This document shows positions 22,060 through 34,785 of a stretch of DNA of 64,000 bases, piece by piece. The notes beneath the pieces were generated by a model. The model did not search any database, was not told the DNA's origin, and worked only from the letters and a program-made list of their open reading frames with translations. Every line of letters starts with the position of its first letter. Positions within the stretch are counted from its first letter, which is position 1. The DNA is taken from positions 4,951,001 to 5,015,000 of the forward strand of contig NC_135258.1 of assembly GCF_964204865.1 (NCBI RefSeq). The letters run 5' to 3'. This DNA comes from Styela clava. Lineage: Eukaryota; Chordata; Ascidiacea; Stolidobranchia; Styelidae. Position numbers and translations under genes: made by a program.

Positions 22060-25050
22060 ACTCAATAGAAGATAGATCTAATAGGAAATACAAATGGATT
22101 AATACCCAAAACAATTCTTTGTGCTAAACCTGTGCTTAATATTTAACAGACATTTTTATCAAGCTATTGAGTTGAACATGTTGGTCTGTTAGTTTACATG
22201 GCTGTTTCAAATGTTTTTTTAGACATATCTTCATAAATTCCCTCTAGATGTGTTTCTATGCCAAAACCCCATCTGGTGACAGCAAATCATTCTTTAAAAG
22301 TGAGTTTCGAGACGTCTGCAAAAATTTATGTTTTAGTTACGATATTTTGAAATAAATTGCCCACAACGATTGAACCTTGTCTACCATCTAAGCATGTATG
22401 TGTTTATATATAAGTATAACAGCAACTTCGACAAAGTATTATTTGAAACAAAAATGTAAATACCCCACAAAACAAATTGGAATTAATAAAATGTAACGGT
22501 TCCGGGAGAAATATTAATGCATTCAATAAATGTGGTGGATTTTGCAGTAGCAAAAAAGTTATTGCTATTGATCACAAATCAATAATTCAAAAACACTCGA
22601 CAAAATAATTCAAAACTTTTTGGCACATCTAAAATTGTAAATATATATATATGTTGAAGCCATGTTTAGATAATGACAATATTAGGTATTCAATTTATGT
22701 GAAAAAGGTTATTAGTACCAGTCTGAAATCAAGTAAAATGGATTATCATGGCAAACGCAAAACATCTCTTATGTTGTAATATGCAGCTGGTGACTTCGTA
22801 TACAATGACAGAATGAGTTTGGGAAAAAATTATCAAGATCATATGTGTGTTTAATTTATGTTTTTCATACAGACGTCACAATTTCAATCACCCATCAGTC
22901 AATTTATATTCTTGCTTACTGCTTTGATCACACAGCATAAATCCTCACATTGCAACTTTTTTATGATCAGAAAATACACATATCTCTTATCAAAATTTAC
23001 ATTCCTTGACAAATCATTACTGTATTGGGTACCTATAAGAACATTTACAAATTACTCTTTTTTATGCTGAACAATCGTAGCACAAAGCGGCTCTCCACTA
23101 GACTACATCTACTCATGGGAGGTTTAAAGTGAATTTAAAATCTTACTGTCAATGTGCTTTCGAGTGCTGAACCGGTCCTAGGGCCTTCCCACTCAATTAG
23201 TTGTTCCTCTATTTTGTTTTGTAATCTGCATTCTATCAGTTCTATAGTCAAGTATATCGTGTAATAATCATAATCCATGTGCACAACTATCTTGAATATA
23301 TATTTTTTTAATGGGATAATATAATAAAATATAACCAAAAGTATATAACCATTCGAACAATCATAAGATAAATAATCCAATATTCATTTTTCATATGTCC
23401 ATTCCATCATGGTTTGAGGACGAGGTGTTGATCGCATCGGCATACAATTCATCAATTTTTAGTATATTGAATTATATTATGTACAATAAAAGTAAAAAAT
23501 TAAATATATTAGACATGTTCATTTTTATACATACTAAATTTATACACACTTGATTTATAGTTCAAATACAATTCCCTAGTATTTCAAATTATCTGACAAA
23601 ATTTGGTGATTTTCTATTTTTTTCAATGTTGAGTCTGTAAGTGATTGCAGTTTTTATTTGTTTGATAACTAAGTGCTGATAAATATAGAAACTGCGGCAA
23701 CACCTTTAATTTTACTAATACACATTTGCCTTCTAAAGTCAACTTGATATCCTGTAATTCTCTTACTTATTTATCTTTTATTTATCTACTTATTTATCTC
23801 TTACTTATTTATAAGTCACTCACTTAATCTTAACGCGAGACAGCGCCGTCAGAACACAGAAAAACGCAGGAAGTCGCACGATGATTTTCGAAGTAATATT
23901 AATCTGTCAGCACCAAGTCAAGCGTGTCGGCGAATTCAACATCGGGAGGATTTTCCGGGCTTACACGGGGTTGGCTAGACCGGTTCCAGTACTTGCTATA
24001 AGCCTATCTCGCTTTTCTTATAGTCATTCTTTTTTCGAAAGTGTTAACTTAACACTCATGCAAATAAGATTTTTTTTACTATACACTCGTTTATTTATTA
24101 ATACATCAATAAAACCCCAATCGGACAAAGCGACATTAATTCAAGATAGACTCTCAATCGGTCCACATTCCCGGGAAATAAACATTCGCTCACATCTCCG
24201 ACTCAATGCTTTGAAAAAAATGGTCTCTCCCAAAGTCACTTCTCTTTTTCCCAGCTCGTAACGCAATATATATAAATAAAGAGATACAATTGCAAAAAAG
24301 TCTGAATGTACTGAATCTGAATGAATAAATATATTGGTGCTTTTCTTTAGTGATTATAATAATTCATAAAAGTAAATTTACATTGCGTGAAGAAGTTATA
24401 AATATGCAACAGTAGTAGTTGACCATGTGCTCCAGAGTGAGGTGGGTCCGAGAGGTTCAGTCCTTGGATGATGAGCTTTTAGGGTAACACGGTGTGAAAT
24501 GAACGTAAGATAAATATTTCGTTTGCTTATCCTTTTAATCTTTGAAACCGCTAAAGAGAAAATTTGCTATTGTTTGTAACGTAAGAGAGAAAAGCGTAAG
24601 AGTAGAATAAGTTATTATAACAACGATCAACTAGAAATTTTTGCAGTGACATTAATTTATGTTTTAAAATGTCCTGATGAAATTTTATAATGTTTCTCTT
24701 TTACTGAGTTGGGGTGATTTGTTTGTCCGAAAACGTTCATTCAACACGAGAATTTTGTTAAATTGTACCCCGAAAAAGATGGATGCTCATCATGGTTTTA
24801 GTATTATGCTGAAGACATCTAATTTAATTTATGTGAATGTTAAATACTTAAATTCATATTTTACTCCCGTAAAGCAAAACTTGGTTCCTCATACAGCGTT
24901 CCCTCTTTTTTGGTTTAATATTTGATCACTTAACATATAGGTTATTATTACCATTCGTAATATTCTTTAATTTAAAAATTAACATTGTATCTTACTTGAA
25001 TCGGAGTTTAAAATGAGAAAATTAATATTTGAATGATGAGACAATTGTAA
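22060..25050. other. AT-rich stretch without recognisable genes
   Basis: Open frames at 23881-24261 and 24677-24925 have no recognisable domain. The first ends just before a segment with TGAATGTACTGAATCTGAAT (24294-24313), which resembles the 3' tail of the LINE at 11.9 kb, so part of this may be a 5'-truncated LINE end. Nothing else supported. Confidence 0.45.
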
Positions 25051-25054
25051 AGGT

Positions 25055-25790
25055 AAAAATGTTATGCAGTAAAACGCTTTTTAGGACACGAAATAGACCT
25101 ATGTATCGTTCTGTTATTATGTTGTTGTTGTTGTTGTTTGTTCGTCTTGGTGTATTGCCTCTACGCGTGCTACGTTTTGCACTTTGTGTCGATATATTTG
25201 AGCATTGCTCTCTTGTGTTAATTTATTTTCATGGTAATGACTTGCAAACTTTAAATGAGTATTTCTATCAAATGCATTATATATCAAGTAATTTTATGAT
25301 ATCTGCTTATAATATTTAGTTGGAAATGTTGTTTGACATAGAATAGACATTCCTGATATTAGGGAACCTGGAATATTAGGGGAATGTGAATTTCTGTATT
25401 GTAATGTGAATTATGATTATTTAAGAAATAATAATTTTTGTTTATGATGCTTTAAAAAGTTGAATTTCAGTACAACTATTTAAACTACACAGCTGAGCGT
25501 TTACTGTCATAATAAAATATTTGTAACATTAACTGAATGACTGAGGTCATTGCAATGATAAGTGAGATGGGTAAAAAAATGGTTAAAAATAATTCACGTT
25601 AAATTGCAAAGTAGGTACGCCGTGAAGCCGTATGGTTTTACTGGAGTCGGAGTATTATTTACAAATTTCCTGGATATGAGCGCTAGTGGAAGTCGAAATT
25701 TGGAATTTACTGACGTCGGAGTTGAAACTGCTTCCATAATGAGACTTTTAAATGAGAAAAATACTTTTAATGATCAGAAACAACTGCCTA
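25055..25790. repeat. Left arm of a long inverted repeat around BEL element 1
   Basis: It matches the reverse complement of 31918-32945. Shared words include ATGTTATGCAGTAAAACGCT, GACACGAAATAGACCTATG and TAATGATCA. The open frames on the two arms are homologous (LNEYFYQMHYISSNFMI; SASGSRNLEFTDVGVET). The right arm carries about 270 bp absent here. Neither arm is a BEL LTR, since LTRs would be direct. Confidence 0.8.
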
Positions 25791-26425
25791 CTCATACTCA
25801 AGAAGGATTAAATTAGCTACTTGTCTCGACAATGTATTAAAGACGCCATGCATATTTCAAATTTTTTTTTCATTTCATATAAAAATGTTTTAACGGTTTT
25901 TGTAATAGTTCAGAGGCGGAGTCGAAAGTGTATGAAGCCCAGAGTCAGCCTCAAAATCTTTCTTTACTTGTAGGAGCCAAGATTTCTTTCGGGGCAGGGA
26001 CGGAATTGATTGCAAATTTTTCTCAGCTCCAAATATCTAGCTTCAGCCTTGCTTTATTTAATATGGCAGCAAATATTAGTAAGAGTAGTTGAATGATAAA
26101 ATCAGATGAATTTGGTATATTTAGCTAGATGATTTTTTTTTTATATATTTCAAGTATTTCATCTGAGATCCGTATGAATCATTTTTGTTCTACTACACAT
26201 AGGAAAAAAATGGAATGTCAATTTTTGCACATCGATGTGAGATATGATGCCTTTAAATCATGAATTTATTCTCTATAGTAAAACCATCACGCACGCATTT
26301 TGGTGGGATTTACTCTCAACTGAAAATTTATGATATACAATAGGACTTGAAACAAGATCAAATTTGAAACTGAAAAGTATCATGGAACTATTTTCAACGA
26401 TGTCACTACATGTTAGCAAATATAT

Positions 26426-28681
26426 CTAATCAAGTTCAAGTGAACATATCTTCCTAACATCACGCATGAATGTAGATTTAGAGGTTCGTACCTTCACCCT
26501 ACGCACAATGCCTAGTCTATCAGGATAAACCTCATCCACAACAGCCATTGGCCAACTACCACGGGGAAGTATGTCATCACACATAAGTACTAAGTTACCG
26601 GGCTTCAGGTTAGGGGAGGGATGAAACCACTTTGAGCGTTTCTGAAGCAGAGGTAAATATTCCCTAGTAAATCTCTGCCAAAATATATCCAACAACCGCT
26701 GGACATGTCTATAGCCCTGTCTATACTCATCAGCTCGCAGAAAAACATCAGGGGGTAGATCAGGATCTAATTTACTTAGTAAAATAGAATGAGGTGACAA
26801 GGCATGGAGGTCTCTGGGATCATTACTTACTCGGGTAAGGGGTCTGTCATTTAAGATGGATTCCACTCCAGCCAGAAAAGACCAAAGTGAATAATCGGTT
26901 AATGGCTTATCATCAAGCATATTCCTCAGAATCTTCTTAACTTCTCTGATCAATCTTTCAACAACTCCATTCTGGTGACTTGCAAGAGGTGGTGGAAAAT
27001 GCCATTGAATTCCCTTTTGTGCAAGAGCATTGCCAATTTGTTTCTTATTCCAATTTGTAATTCCATCCTTGAGAGCTTTACTTCCAGCAATAAAATTCGT
27101 ACCATTGTCAGAGTACATGTGAGCTGGTCTTGCACGTCGCGAGGCAAAACGAAAAAAGGCTTGTAAAAATGCAGAGGTATCCAAACTCTCTGCAACCTCC
27201 AGATGAATTGCTCGAGTAGAAAGACAAGTGAATATAACTCCGTAACGCTTATGTTCGCTTCTGCCCAACTTGACCTTTATAGGACCAAAATAATCAACGA
27301 AGCTGTGAAAGAATGGTCTCTTTTCTGTACAAAGCCTAACAGCAGGCATATCTGACATCCATTGTTTACCAGGTCTGGCAGATCGAATCTTGCATGGCAT
27401 GCATTCTCTAAGAACTTTTGCTACCGCTGACTGAAGATGCAATATCCAATATTTTTGTAACAAATAAGCCTGTACTTGATTGCTTCCACAATGTCCATGT
27501 TCACAGTGGTAATAATCAATTAGTAGTTTAGTAGCATGGTGATATGGGGGTAAAATTACAGGATTCCTTTGATCAGGTTGTAATTCAGATTGACGAAGCC
27601 TGCCTCCAACTCGAAGTATGCCATCAGCCACATATGGATTACACTGCAAAAGTTCTTTAGCAAATGGCGATTTAAGTCTCTTTCTGTCAGAAGGTGGAGG
27701 GCCCGAACTCATCATATCTTTAAAATAGCAAAGCTCAGCAGACAATGAATTTGTTTGTATAAGTTTCACAATATCTATAGTTGCATTTTCCCGTTCTGCA
27801 ACAGTAAAACAACCAGTAACTGGAGAATCAGAACGATGTAGCAATTTCCCAATCATGTAAGTCTTGAATCTTTGAAGCCATATCACAGAGGAAATAAGTC
27901 TTTCAAATTTAGAGTAACGTTTCAACAACAGCATAAGTCCAGGTTGTTGTATAGTAGAATTCTTGTCCTTGTAGGAAATCTCATTATAATTAACTTTCAC
28001 TTCAGAACATATTTCAGAGTCCTCAATTGTTTCAGAAATATGTGAATTTCTCAATGGTTCTTTGCTTCTCAGAAAAGAAGGTCCTTTAAACCAGCAATCA
28101 GCTTTGTGGCACTTGTCAGGCATTAGTCCACGACTGGCAATATCTGCTGGATTAGACTTAGTGTCAACATGATGCCATTGTCTAGGTTGAGAAAGCAAGT
28201 GAATTGTATTCAATCGATTAGCAACAAAAGCTTTGAAACGTTCAGATCGACTGTTTATCATTCGAAGAACTGTCATTGAATCCGTATAGAAAAATACATC
28301 TGTTATCACTTCATTCAATTTCAATTTTATGCATCTCGCCAATTCTGTAGCAGCAACCGCTGCAGCCGTTAATGGATCTGCATTCATATCAGCAAAATCA
28401 TTTCCACAAGTTTGACAGACAGCAATTTCACGGTTAACATCACTCTCATCCAGGATATCATCATGCAATGTGGAACAACAAATAAAGAAAAAATCACAAC
28501 CATTCAATTTGCTGCTTTCCGTCCTCTGACAATCTGTCACTTCCGATGATTTTGCAATATAGTTCATGGTTGTCAATTGTAGGTGTCTGTGAATTATTAC
28601 ATGCAATTTCTTCCTCCTGCAAATTGTGATCTTCTTCTGGAAGACTTTGAGGTGACATGCAAGTATCGCATGAAGTGTCAT
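26426..28681 (-). pseudogene. BEL element 1 RNase H, integrase and DUF5641 tail; RT missing
   Basis: The first about 95 codons overlap the Gag frame and are not meaningful. Family similarity starts at TAAAVAATELARCIKLK (residue about 100), which corresponds to the RNase H region (FFYTDSMTVLRM, then NPADIASRGL). An H2C2 zinc-binding segment follows (HHATKLLIDYYH..HGHCG, then C..C, about 380-430). The integrase core has Asp in VDYFGPIKV (464), Asp in YSDNGTNF (524) and Glu in NGVVERLIREVK (572). The C-terminal DUF5641 segment ends with RPRGSWPMAVV-like residues and RKICSLELD. About 500 codons expected for RT and early RNase H are absent upstream. Confidence 0.85.
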
Positions 28682-31220
28682 TAAATGATAGCAATGGAAG
28701 AGTAGTAGAAATAAAATTCACAGCTACATCACTTTGTAAATTCTGTACATCAGATATCATAGGCACAGAAGTGTTAATATAATTCAGGGAATTATTATCA
28801 GATTTCATTGATGGATCTTTGCCAAAGAGACACCATCCAAGACATGTAAGCAAGGCTCCTGGAGTACCAGGAGGTCCGACTCGGGAATCAGTAAATGGAC
28901 AATTACCCAAGGTATCTGCCCCAATTAATAGTTCAACATCGCCATCAATATCTGGGAACTTCAAACCATCCAAATGAGGATATTTGTCGAATATATCCGG
29001 CTTTGGCAATGAATCTCTGACGTCAGGAATTTTGTCAAAAGTTAAAGCATTGTGTACTTCAACAATGTTAGTATTATTCACGCCATTTAGGCGAAATGAT
29101 ACTCTTTCTCCAGTATGAACAGCAACACCATTTGTAGTGCGTATCATGCAACGCTCTGGTTTACCAGAAAGGCCAATAGATTTCGCTAGACGAGTAGAGC
29201 AAAATGATCTTTGAGATCCTAGATCCAAGAAAGCAATTGTTTTTTTCTTATCACTTGCGTCAGGTAAATGTATTTCAACAGCAACAGCCATGAGTCGAAC
29301 AGGGCACAAAGTGTTGAGTACAGACATAGAATTCACAGAAGTTGTTTCAGTTTGAGGTGCATGTAATGGTTCCTTGGAACGCGACTGATGCAATGCAGGC
29401 TGCTTGGCTACCTGCTCCAAATGTAACAGAGTGTGGTGAAGTCCGCCACACCCTTCTTTTAGACACCTCTTCTCTGAAGGACAACTGCTAGAAAAATGTT
29501 TCTTGGATGACATGCAATTGAAGCAAATAGACTGGTCCTTTACAAATTGTCGTCTGTCAGAAATACTCTTCTCTTTGAATTTGTTACAGCGCATCAGAAT
29601 GTGATCGCCTTTGCAAAGATAGCAAAACAAAGCAGATTTACCATTCTTGCCAGAGTTATTCGTTTTGTTGTAATTTTGTTTGGAGTTAGGTTCTGATTTT
29701 GGCGTACTTAAAGTGGTAAATGTAGAAAACTTCGATGGACGCTTGTTAATGTATCCTTTATGACCAGTTGATTTTGTCGCCAATTCTGCCAGAGTGCGAC
29801 CATAAAACGTGTTGTACAAACGAGCTCTAGACTCAATAAATTTCAGCAAATGATTGAATGACGGGATTGTGAATGAAGTCCATGTGCCATTCATGACATA
29901 GTCAGTACGCATATTAGGAGGTAACCGTTCAAAGATAGCAACAAGATATGCTGGGGCATCGAGTAAATTCCCTGCATTCCAATTGTCAAACACAATAGAA
30001 CAGTTACGCATCTGTGATGATAATTTGCAAAGTCCTTTGACGTCATTTACACGAATTTTCGGTCCTTCAGTAAGTTGCTTTATAAATGTGCTGATGATCA
30101 GTGATCGATTGCCAAAATGAAATTCTAAAGTGTCCTTAGCTGCATGAAATGCTTGTGCTGGGTCAAAAGACATAGTATCAGCTGGCGTATAAAGCCGCTG
30201 TGGGACAGAAATTATAGGTTGTGAATGCACCGGCCCCGTAAACCTATCAGGGACAGTAATAACAGCTGTGCTAATCACAGGGGTAGGTATAATGGCAGAA
30301 AAATTATTGTCAACAAAATTAGGTGCACTGTATGGCAACTGTGAAATATTTGCATTAGAAAATTGGTTAGACTCTACAACACTGCATGGGGTTGAAGACT
30401 GAACTGCATTAACAGTAGATAAAGGATAATACGATGGTTGTAAAACATTAAAAGACGAATTCAAATAAGAACGTATACCTGCATTTTCCAAATTATTGTT
30501 AGACAAAAGTGGAACTGAACTAGGTCTCTGACTCACTTCAGTTGAGTGGCTAAATTTGACATCCTGTGCTGAAATGACGGTGTCAACATCCAAAATTGAC
30601 TTGGAGGTAGAAGAGTCTCTGTCACTTGACAGTTCATCAAGCAGTTGAGCTTGTTGTTCTTTAAACTTTGCTTTCATCTCTGCTAATCTTTGCTTTTGCG
30701 CCGCTAGTTCTCTTTCTTGTAATGCTTCAAGTTTTAACATTCTTGATTTCTCCAGTCTTCTATAGGATGATGAAGAAGATTTAGATTTCGACGAATGAGA
30801 TATTGACCGTTTAGAAATGTAACTGATGTCGGCTTCTTTAACACAGGAGTCCAAATATTGGCAATAAATCATGTCACATGATTTCAATTTATCCACAACC
30901 TGAGTCAGGTGTAATTTCGCCACATGTTGATCAAGTCCATTATTCAAAATATAATTCTCCAAATAAATTTTCCAACTGTTCAGATGATCGCATACTTTCT
31001 GATAATGTAAAGTAACACTTTGTTGATTTTGCTTATCCAGAATGAGTTGTGCAAAAATGTTATTCAAATCCGTAAAAGTTTGTCCATAATGGTCATTTGC
31101 TTGACGTAGATGATCATCCTTTATTGTTTGACCCAATGAAAATTGTCGAGCTTGAACTGCAGGAATGGTGATGTCACCAGACGATTCATCAACAATATCT
31201 TTAGAAACATTTGAAGCCAT
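28494..31220 (-). CDS. BEL element 1 Gag and aspartic protease
   Basis: Structural and maturation proteins of the element, 908 residues from ATG 31220. Residues 1-210 are rich in helices and end in a charged coiled coil (EALQERELAAQKQRLAEMKA). A DUF1759-type Gag core is only partly present (LEFHFGNRSLIISTFIKQL, then TEGPKIRVNDV, around residue 370); the usual N-terminal half of that domain is not recognisable, suggesting a second deletion. Two zinc knuckles follow near 533 (CYLCKGDHILMRC) and 565 (CFNC.....HF....C). The pepsin-like protease motif FLDLGSQRSF is near 660, with the catalytic Asp in the D-x-G-S form. The frame ends EDGKQQIEWL. A different frame carries the rest, so Gag-Pol is not continuous. 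Confidence 0.85.
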   Translation of the reverse strand: MASNVSKDIVDESSGDITIPAVQARQFSLGQTIKDDHLRQANDHYGQTFTDLNNIFAQLILDKQNQQSVTLHYQKVCDHLNSWKIYLENYILNNGLDQHVAKLHLTQVVDKLKSCDMIYCQYLDSCVKEADISYISKRSISHSSKSKSSSSSYRRLEKSRMLKLEALQERELAAQKQRLAEMKAKFKEQQAQLLDELSSDRDSSTSKSILDVDTVISAQDVKFSHSTEVSQRPSSVPLLSNNNLENAGIRSYLNSSFNVLQPSYYPLSTVNAVQSSTPCSVVESNQFSNANISQLPYSAPNFVDNNFSAIIPTPVISTAVITVPDRFTGPVHSQPIISVPQRLYTPADTMSFDPAQAFHAAKDTLEFHFGNRSLIISTFIKQLTEGPKIRVNDVKGLCKLSSQMRNCSIVFDNWNAGNLLDAPAYLVAIFERLPPNMRTDYVMNGTWTSFTIPSFNHLLKFIESRARLYNTFYGRTLAELATKSTGHKGYINKRPSKFSTFTTLSTPKSEPNSKQNYNKTNNSGKNGKSALFCYLCKGDHILMRCNKFKEKSISDRRQFVKDQSICFNCMSSKKHFSSSCPSEKRCLKEGCGGLHHTLLHLEQVAKQPALHQSRSKEPLHAPQTETTSVNSMSVLNTLCPVRLMAVAVEIHLPDASDKKKTIAFLDLGSQRSFCSTRLAKSIGLSGKPERCMIRTTNGVAVHTGERVSFRLNGVNNTNIVEVHNALTFDKIPDVRDSLPKPDIFDKYPHLDGLKFPDIDGDVELLIGADTLGNCPFTDSRVGPPGTPGALLTCLGWCLFGKDPSMKSDNNSLNYINTSVPMISDVQNLQSDVAVNFISTTLPLLSFNDTSCDTCMSPQSLPEEDHNLQEEEIACNNSQTPTIDNHELYCKIIGSDRLSEDGKQQIEWL

Positions 31221-31917
31221 TGTTGAGAATAGTAGTCAGATGTTCTTCAAAGTCGGTCAATCGAATATTAGTTTTATTTCAATGTAAAGTTGGAACGTGA
31301 ATTCCAATCCACTCAACGTTGTTGTAGTGGAGTCCTATTTGCACCCGCACCCGCCTTGAAGAATTATGCGCAATCTCCCAGCTTCTAGTAACTGCACAAC
31401 CAAAGTAAAGAGGCAACGAGATCCTTAGAAAACGAACTGTATTCATCAATCTCCACATATTAGTAAAATGTTGCACAGAAACTTGAAGACCAACGATAAA
31501 ACTAATTTATAACGACACGGATGCACTATAAACAACCAATGAAAGAATGACAAAATAACATTCACAATGACAAGCAATAATAACCAATACTAAATAGGAC
31601 CTAACTGAGCTAAATTAATATAACAGATTTCACGAAACCCGCACCCCTAATGTAAACTATATCCAAGACAAATCTCAATACTAAACGACACTTTTGCAAT
31701 CCCACAGCGCCGTATAGAACAAAGAATCAGAAAGCGTTATCTCAAAACCCGGGGAAAAGTTTCACTCCCTATTTCTTCACTATGGCGCAATAATGAGTCA
31801 CCGTCAACAGGAAATCAAGATAATAAAGATAGAAAATAATTCGTCTGGGATTGGTAATATAATAGAGAAATATAAATGGACAAAAGTGTGAGGCGTGCGA
31901 GGTCAAATCTAACAAGT

Positions 31918-32945
31918 TGTTTTTGATCATTGAAAGTATTTTTCTCATCTAAAAATCTCATTAATGAAACAGTTTCAACTCCGACGTCAGTAAATTCCAA
32001 ATTTCGACTTCCACTAGCGCTCAAATCCAGGAAATTTGTTTGTAAATAATACTCAGACTCCAGTAAAACCATACGAAACTCCGGCTTCACGGCGTACCCA
32101 CTTTGCAATTTAACGTGAATTATTTTTCCCCATTTTTAACCATCTCACTTATCATTGCAATGACCTCAGTCATTCAGTTACTGTGTTACTATTATTTTAT
32201 TATGACAGTAAATGCTCAGCTGTGTAATTTAAATAGTTGTACTGAAATTCAACTAAACACTATCAGACACATTTAATATTTTGCAAGTAGAGACTTTGGA
32301 ATCTTACAATAGCTTATTGAAGCATCATAAACAAAAATTAATAATTCCCAAATATTCATAATTCACATTACACAACAGAAATTCACACCCCCCTAATATT
32401 CCAGGTTTCCTAATATAACATACATCAGAAATGTCTATGTCAAGCAACATTTCCAACTAAATATTATAAGCAGTTATCATAAAATTACTTGATATATAAT
32501 GCATTTGATAGAAATACTCATTTAAAATTTGCAAGTCATTAACATGAAAATAAGTTAACACAAGAGAGAAATGCTCAAATATATCGACACAAAGTGCGAA
32601 ACGCCGTAGCACGGGTAGAGGCAATCTACCGCAGAGGACTGTCGCCACGATGTCATAAAAAGTGTTCCCGTAATTAAAAATGGAACAGCGCATTTAAAAT
32701 GAAATATCAGATCTCGCAAAAAATTCAGGGATAAATAAAAGTCATAGCTTTATGGAAACAAAAAAATTCTTTAATCACGGAAACTACAAAGTAATTGACA
32801 CAGTAGTTAACGAGAAAAATCGATTTGTTTCTCTACAAGAAGAAAAAATACAAACACCAAGACGAACAAACAACAACAACATAATAACAAAACAATTCAT
32901 AGGTCTATTTCGTGTCCAAAAAAGCGTTTTACTGCATAACATTTA
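31918..32945. repeat. Right arm of the long inverted repeat
   Basis: This is the reverse complement partner of 25055-25790, with an extra segment around 32610-32860. It includes CTCAAATATATCGACAC (32572-32590), a word shared with 25187-25207 (inverted) and with the direct repeats at 63028 and 63420. Confidence 0.8.
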
Positions 32946-33595
32946 ACATATCAATTTAACCCTTTCTTATTTTGGTGTTCCGCGAGGAGATATGGAAAGT
33001 GTGAGTGTTCCGTGGCCGAAAACGGGAAACTCTCATGTAAAGCAAAACAAACTATTTTATCATCTATCCCCTGAAAGAAATATGCGGTGCGGTAAACTAC
33101 CAGTACCATACCTGTATGCCTGATATTTGATCGCGGGACCGCCTGAAATAATTTATAAACAGTGTTTCATGATTTTTGACGTCACAATCACCAACGCTTA
33201 GATTTATCTTGATACATTGTAACCATGATTCCCATGTGGCGAAACATCACTGCCCATTGGCTAAATGCTTGATTGAAACATCAGCGCAACAGTTATCACA
33301 AGATTGAATTTTATAATTTCGCACTTTCCTAAACGTGTCGTTGGAAGTGAAGTTTCAGTAAACAGAATGGTTGGTGATGACCACAGACAATTTAAAAAAA
33401 ATGGGAAATGCGATATTTCTTTGTTGAGCATAGGATCATCCCGACGTGTTTTATATGCACAGTTAAAGTTGCAGTGCACAAGCAATACAATATAAACGAG
33501 TTGCTAAGCTTTTATTGTGAAAAAACCTGATGCGGCCCGGACTCATCCAGACCCTGCCCTAGCGGCCCCCAAGTAAATTGAGTTTGAGACCCCTG
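32946..33595. other. Gene-less; ends with a hAT-type terminus
   Basis: The segment 33530-33595 ends GAGTTTGAGACCCCTG. Read inward from the right it is CAGGGGTCTCAAACTC, a typical hAT tip. The matching left tip is not visible, so this is probably a solitary end of a degraded element. The region 33596-34440 shows nothing recognisable. Confidence 0.45.
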
Positions 33596-34439
33596 CTTTA
33601 AGCAAAGAATGCAGCAAATAATTCGGTATTACAAACGAAAACTTGATTACCTAATAATGCGTAATAGATTGTTCTTTTATGCGCAGTTTATTAGTAGAAT
33701 TGACTATAATAATAATATAGAGCCAAAGGCTAACTAATTGTATTTTCATAGCAAAGACAGATACTTGTAGTTGTTACCAGTACTTTCAATTTAATGAAAC
33801 TTTCAGGATTTTTGAAATAAAAAAGTAGATTAGGAGAAATCAAATACATTTTCATTGTATTTGAATTGTCAATACGTCGTATGGTATTTCATTTTACAAA
33901 GTCGATTAAATAATTGATATATCATCACATTTTTCTCAAAAAAAAATGAGTCAATATTTAAATTTACTGGATGAGAACGTTCAAAATTTTCCGTCACAAG
34001 TACTCCGCTCGAAAAGAAAAGGGGGTATGAATACCTATCGGCACTTTTACTCCAGCTATTGTTGCAATTACTCATATTAGGATGCAAATAGGGTTCGTTG
34101 GAAATGCCAATAGAGGGATATCAAGGACTTGCAGTTGTAGGTATCTCGCAGTTGTCATCTTTTGTATTCTTGCCCCTGTAACATACGCGAATTGCTTGAA
34201 ATAACTTTAAGCACGTCAATAACCGTTTGCTACTCTTTTTGTCCAAACTTTTAGTGTAACACTTGAATAAAGTGATCTCACACGCCATAAAAAAGTGTTC
34301 CCACCAATAACAATAAAGCACTGAAAGTTTGAGAGAAACATCTGTTATATATGTTGTATGTGTACCAATATGGAGGTAACTAATTTTGTTCGCCTACTTT
34401 CCATCAAGTTGTGTATAGGGACTGAAATTTATGAGCAGG

Positions 34440-34560
34440 GGGTATTCACTTGGCTAACACAGGTAGTCCCCAAACTAGTAATAGAACTAAAATAAGAAAA
34501 ATGGGAATAAAATTATGGTCTGACGTAACCCTAACCTGGTACAAATTCTACGGCAGTACC
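34440..34560 (-). repeat. Inverted partial copy of the 217-bp MITE
   Basis: TAATAGAACTAAAATAAG and ACCCTAACCTGGTAC are the reverse complement or match of words in 17808-18024. A different 50-bp stretch (TTGGGGACTACCTGTGTTAG inverted) is present in the middle, so it is a divergent subfamily. Confidence 0.6.
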
Positions 34561-34571
34561 AAGAGACTTAC

Positions 34572-34785
34572 GTGGAGAGAGCCGAATACGTGGCGGATAT
34601 TTGTATTGCATATCTTTTCTTAATATCCTCTATTCTTTTTTTATGATTCTTTTGGATAGCTGTTTGTTTGCCTTGAAATTCTTTTTGCAGTCTGGCTATT
34701 TCCTCATCAGCACCTTACTCAGTTGAACATGTGAAACCATCTTGGCCCGTCCTTGAAGTGTCGATATCATAAAAGATATCATTGC
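34572..34785 (-). pseudogene. Coiled-coil exon remnant with an in-frame stop
   Basis: Acceptor TTGCAG at 34786-34791 and donor GTAAGT at 34571-34566 frame a block encoding NDIFYDIDTSRTGQDGF, a TAA, then EEIARLQKEFQGKQTAIQKN and HKKRIEDIKKRYAIQ. The second part is a strongly charged helix. A donor-like GTAAGG overlaps the stop, so the stop could lie at the start of an intron, but there is little room for one. Host gene or element gene unknown. Confidence 0.4.

Larger units (their letters stand above)
26426..31220 (-). mobile_element. BEL/Pao retrotransposon 1, internally deleted, LTRs not found
   Basis: The Gag-protease frame 31220-28494 is followed by an RNase H-integrase frame 28681-26426. 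The reverse transcriptase domain that should lie between them is absent. The integrase keeps its complete DDE set. I found no pair of direct LTRs within the flanking inverted arms, so the termini are lost or too diverged to see by eye. The segments 25791-26425 and 31221-31917 contain no recognised gene. Confidence 0.85.

Noticed and set aside
25029..25319. 96-codon frame with a hydrophobic segment (MLLLLLFVRLG)
   Set aside because: The leucines come from a GTT microsatellite, and the rest is the inverted-arm repeat, which has a shifted equivalent on the other arm.
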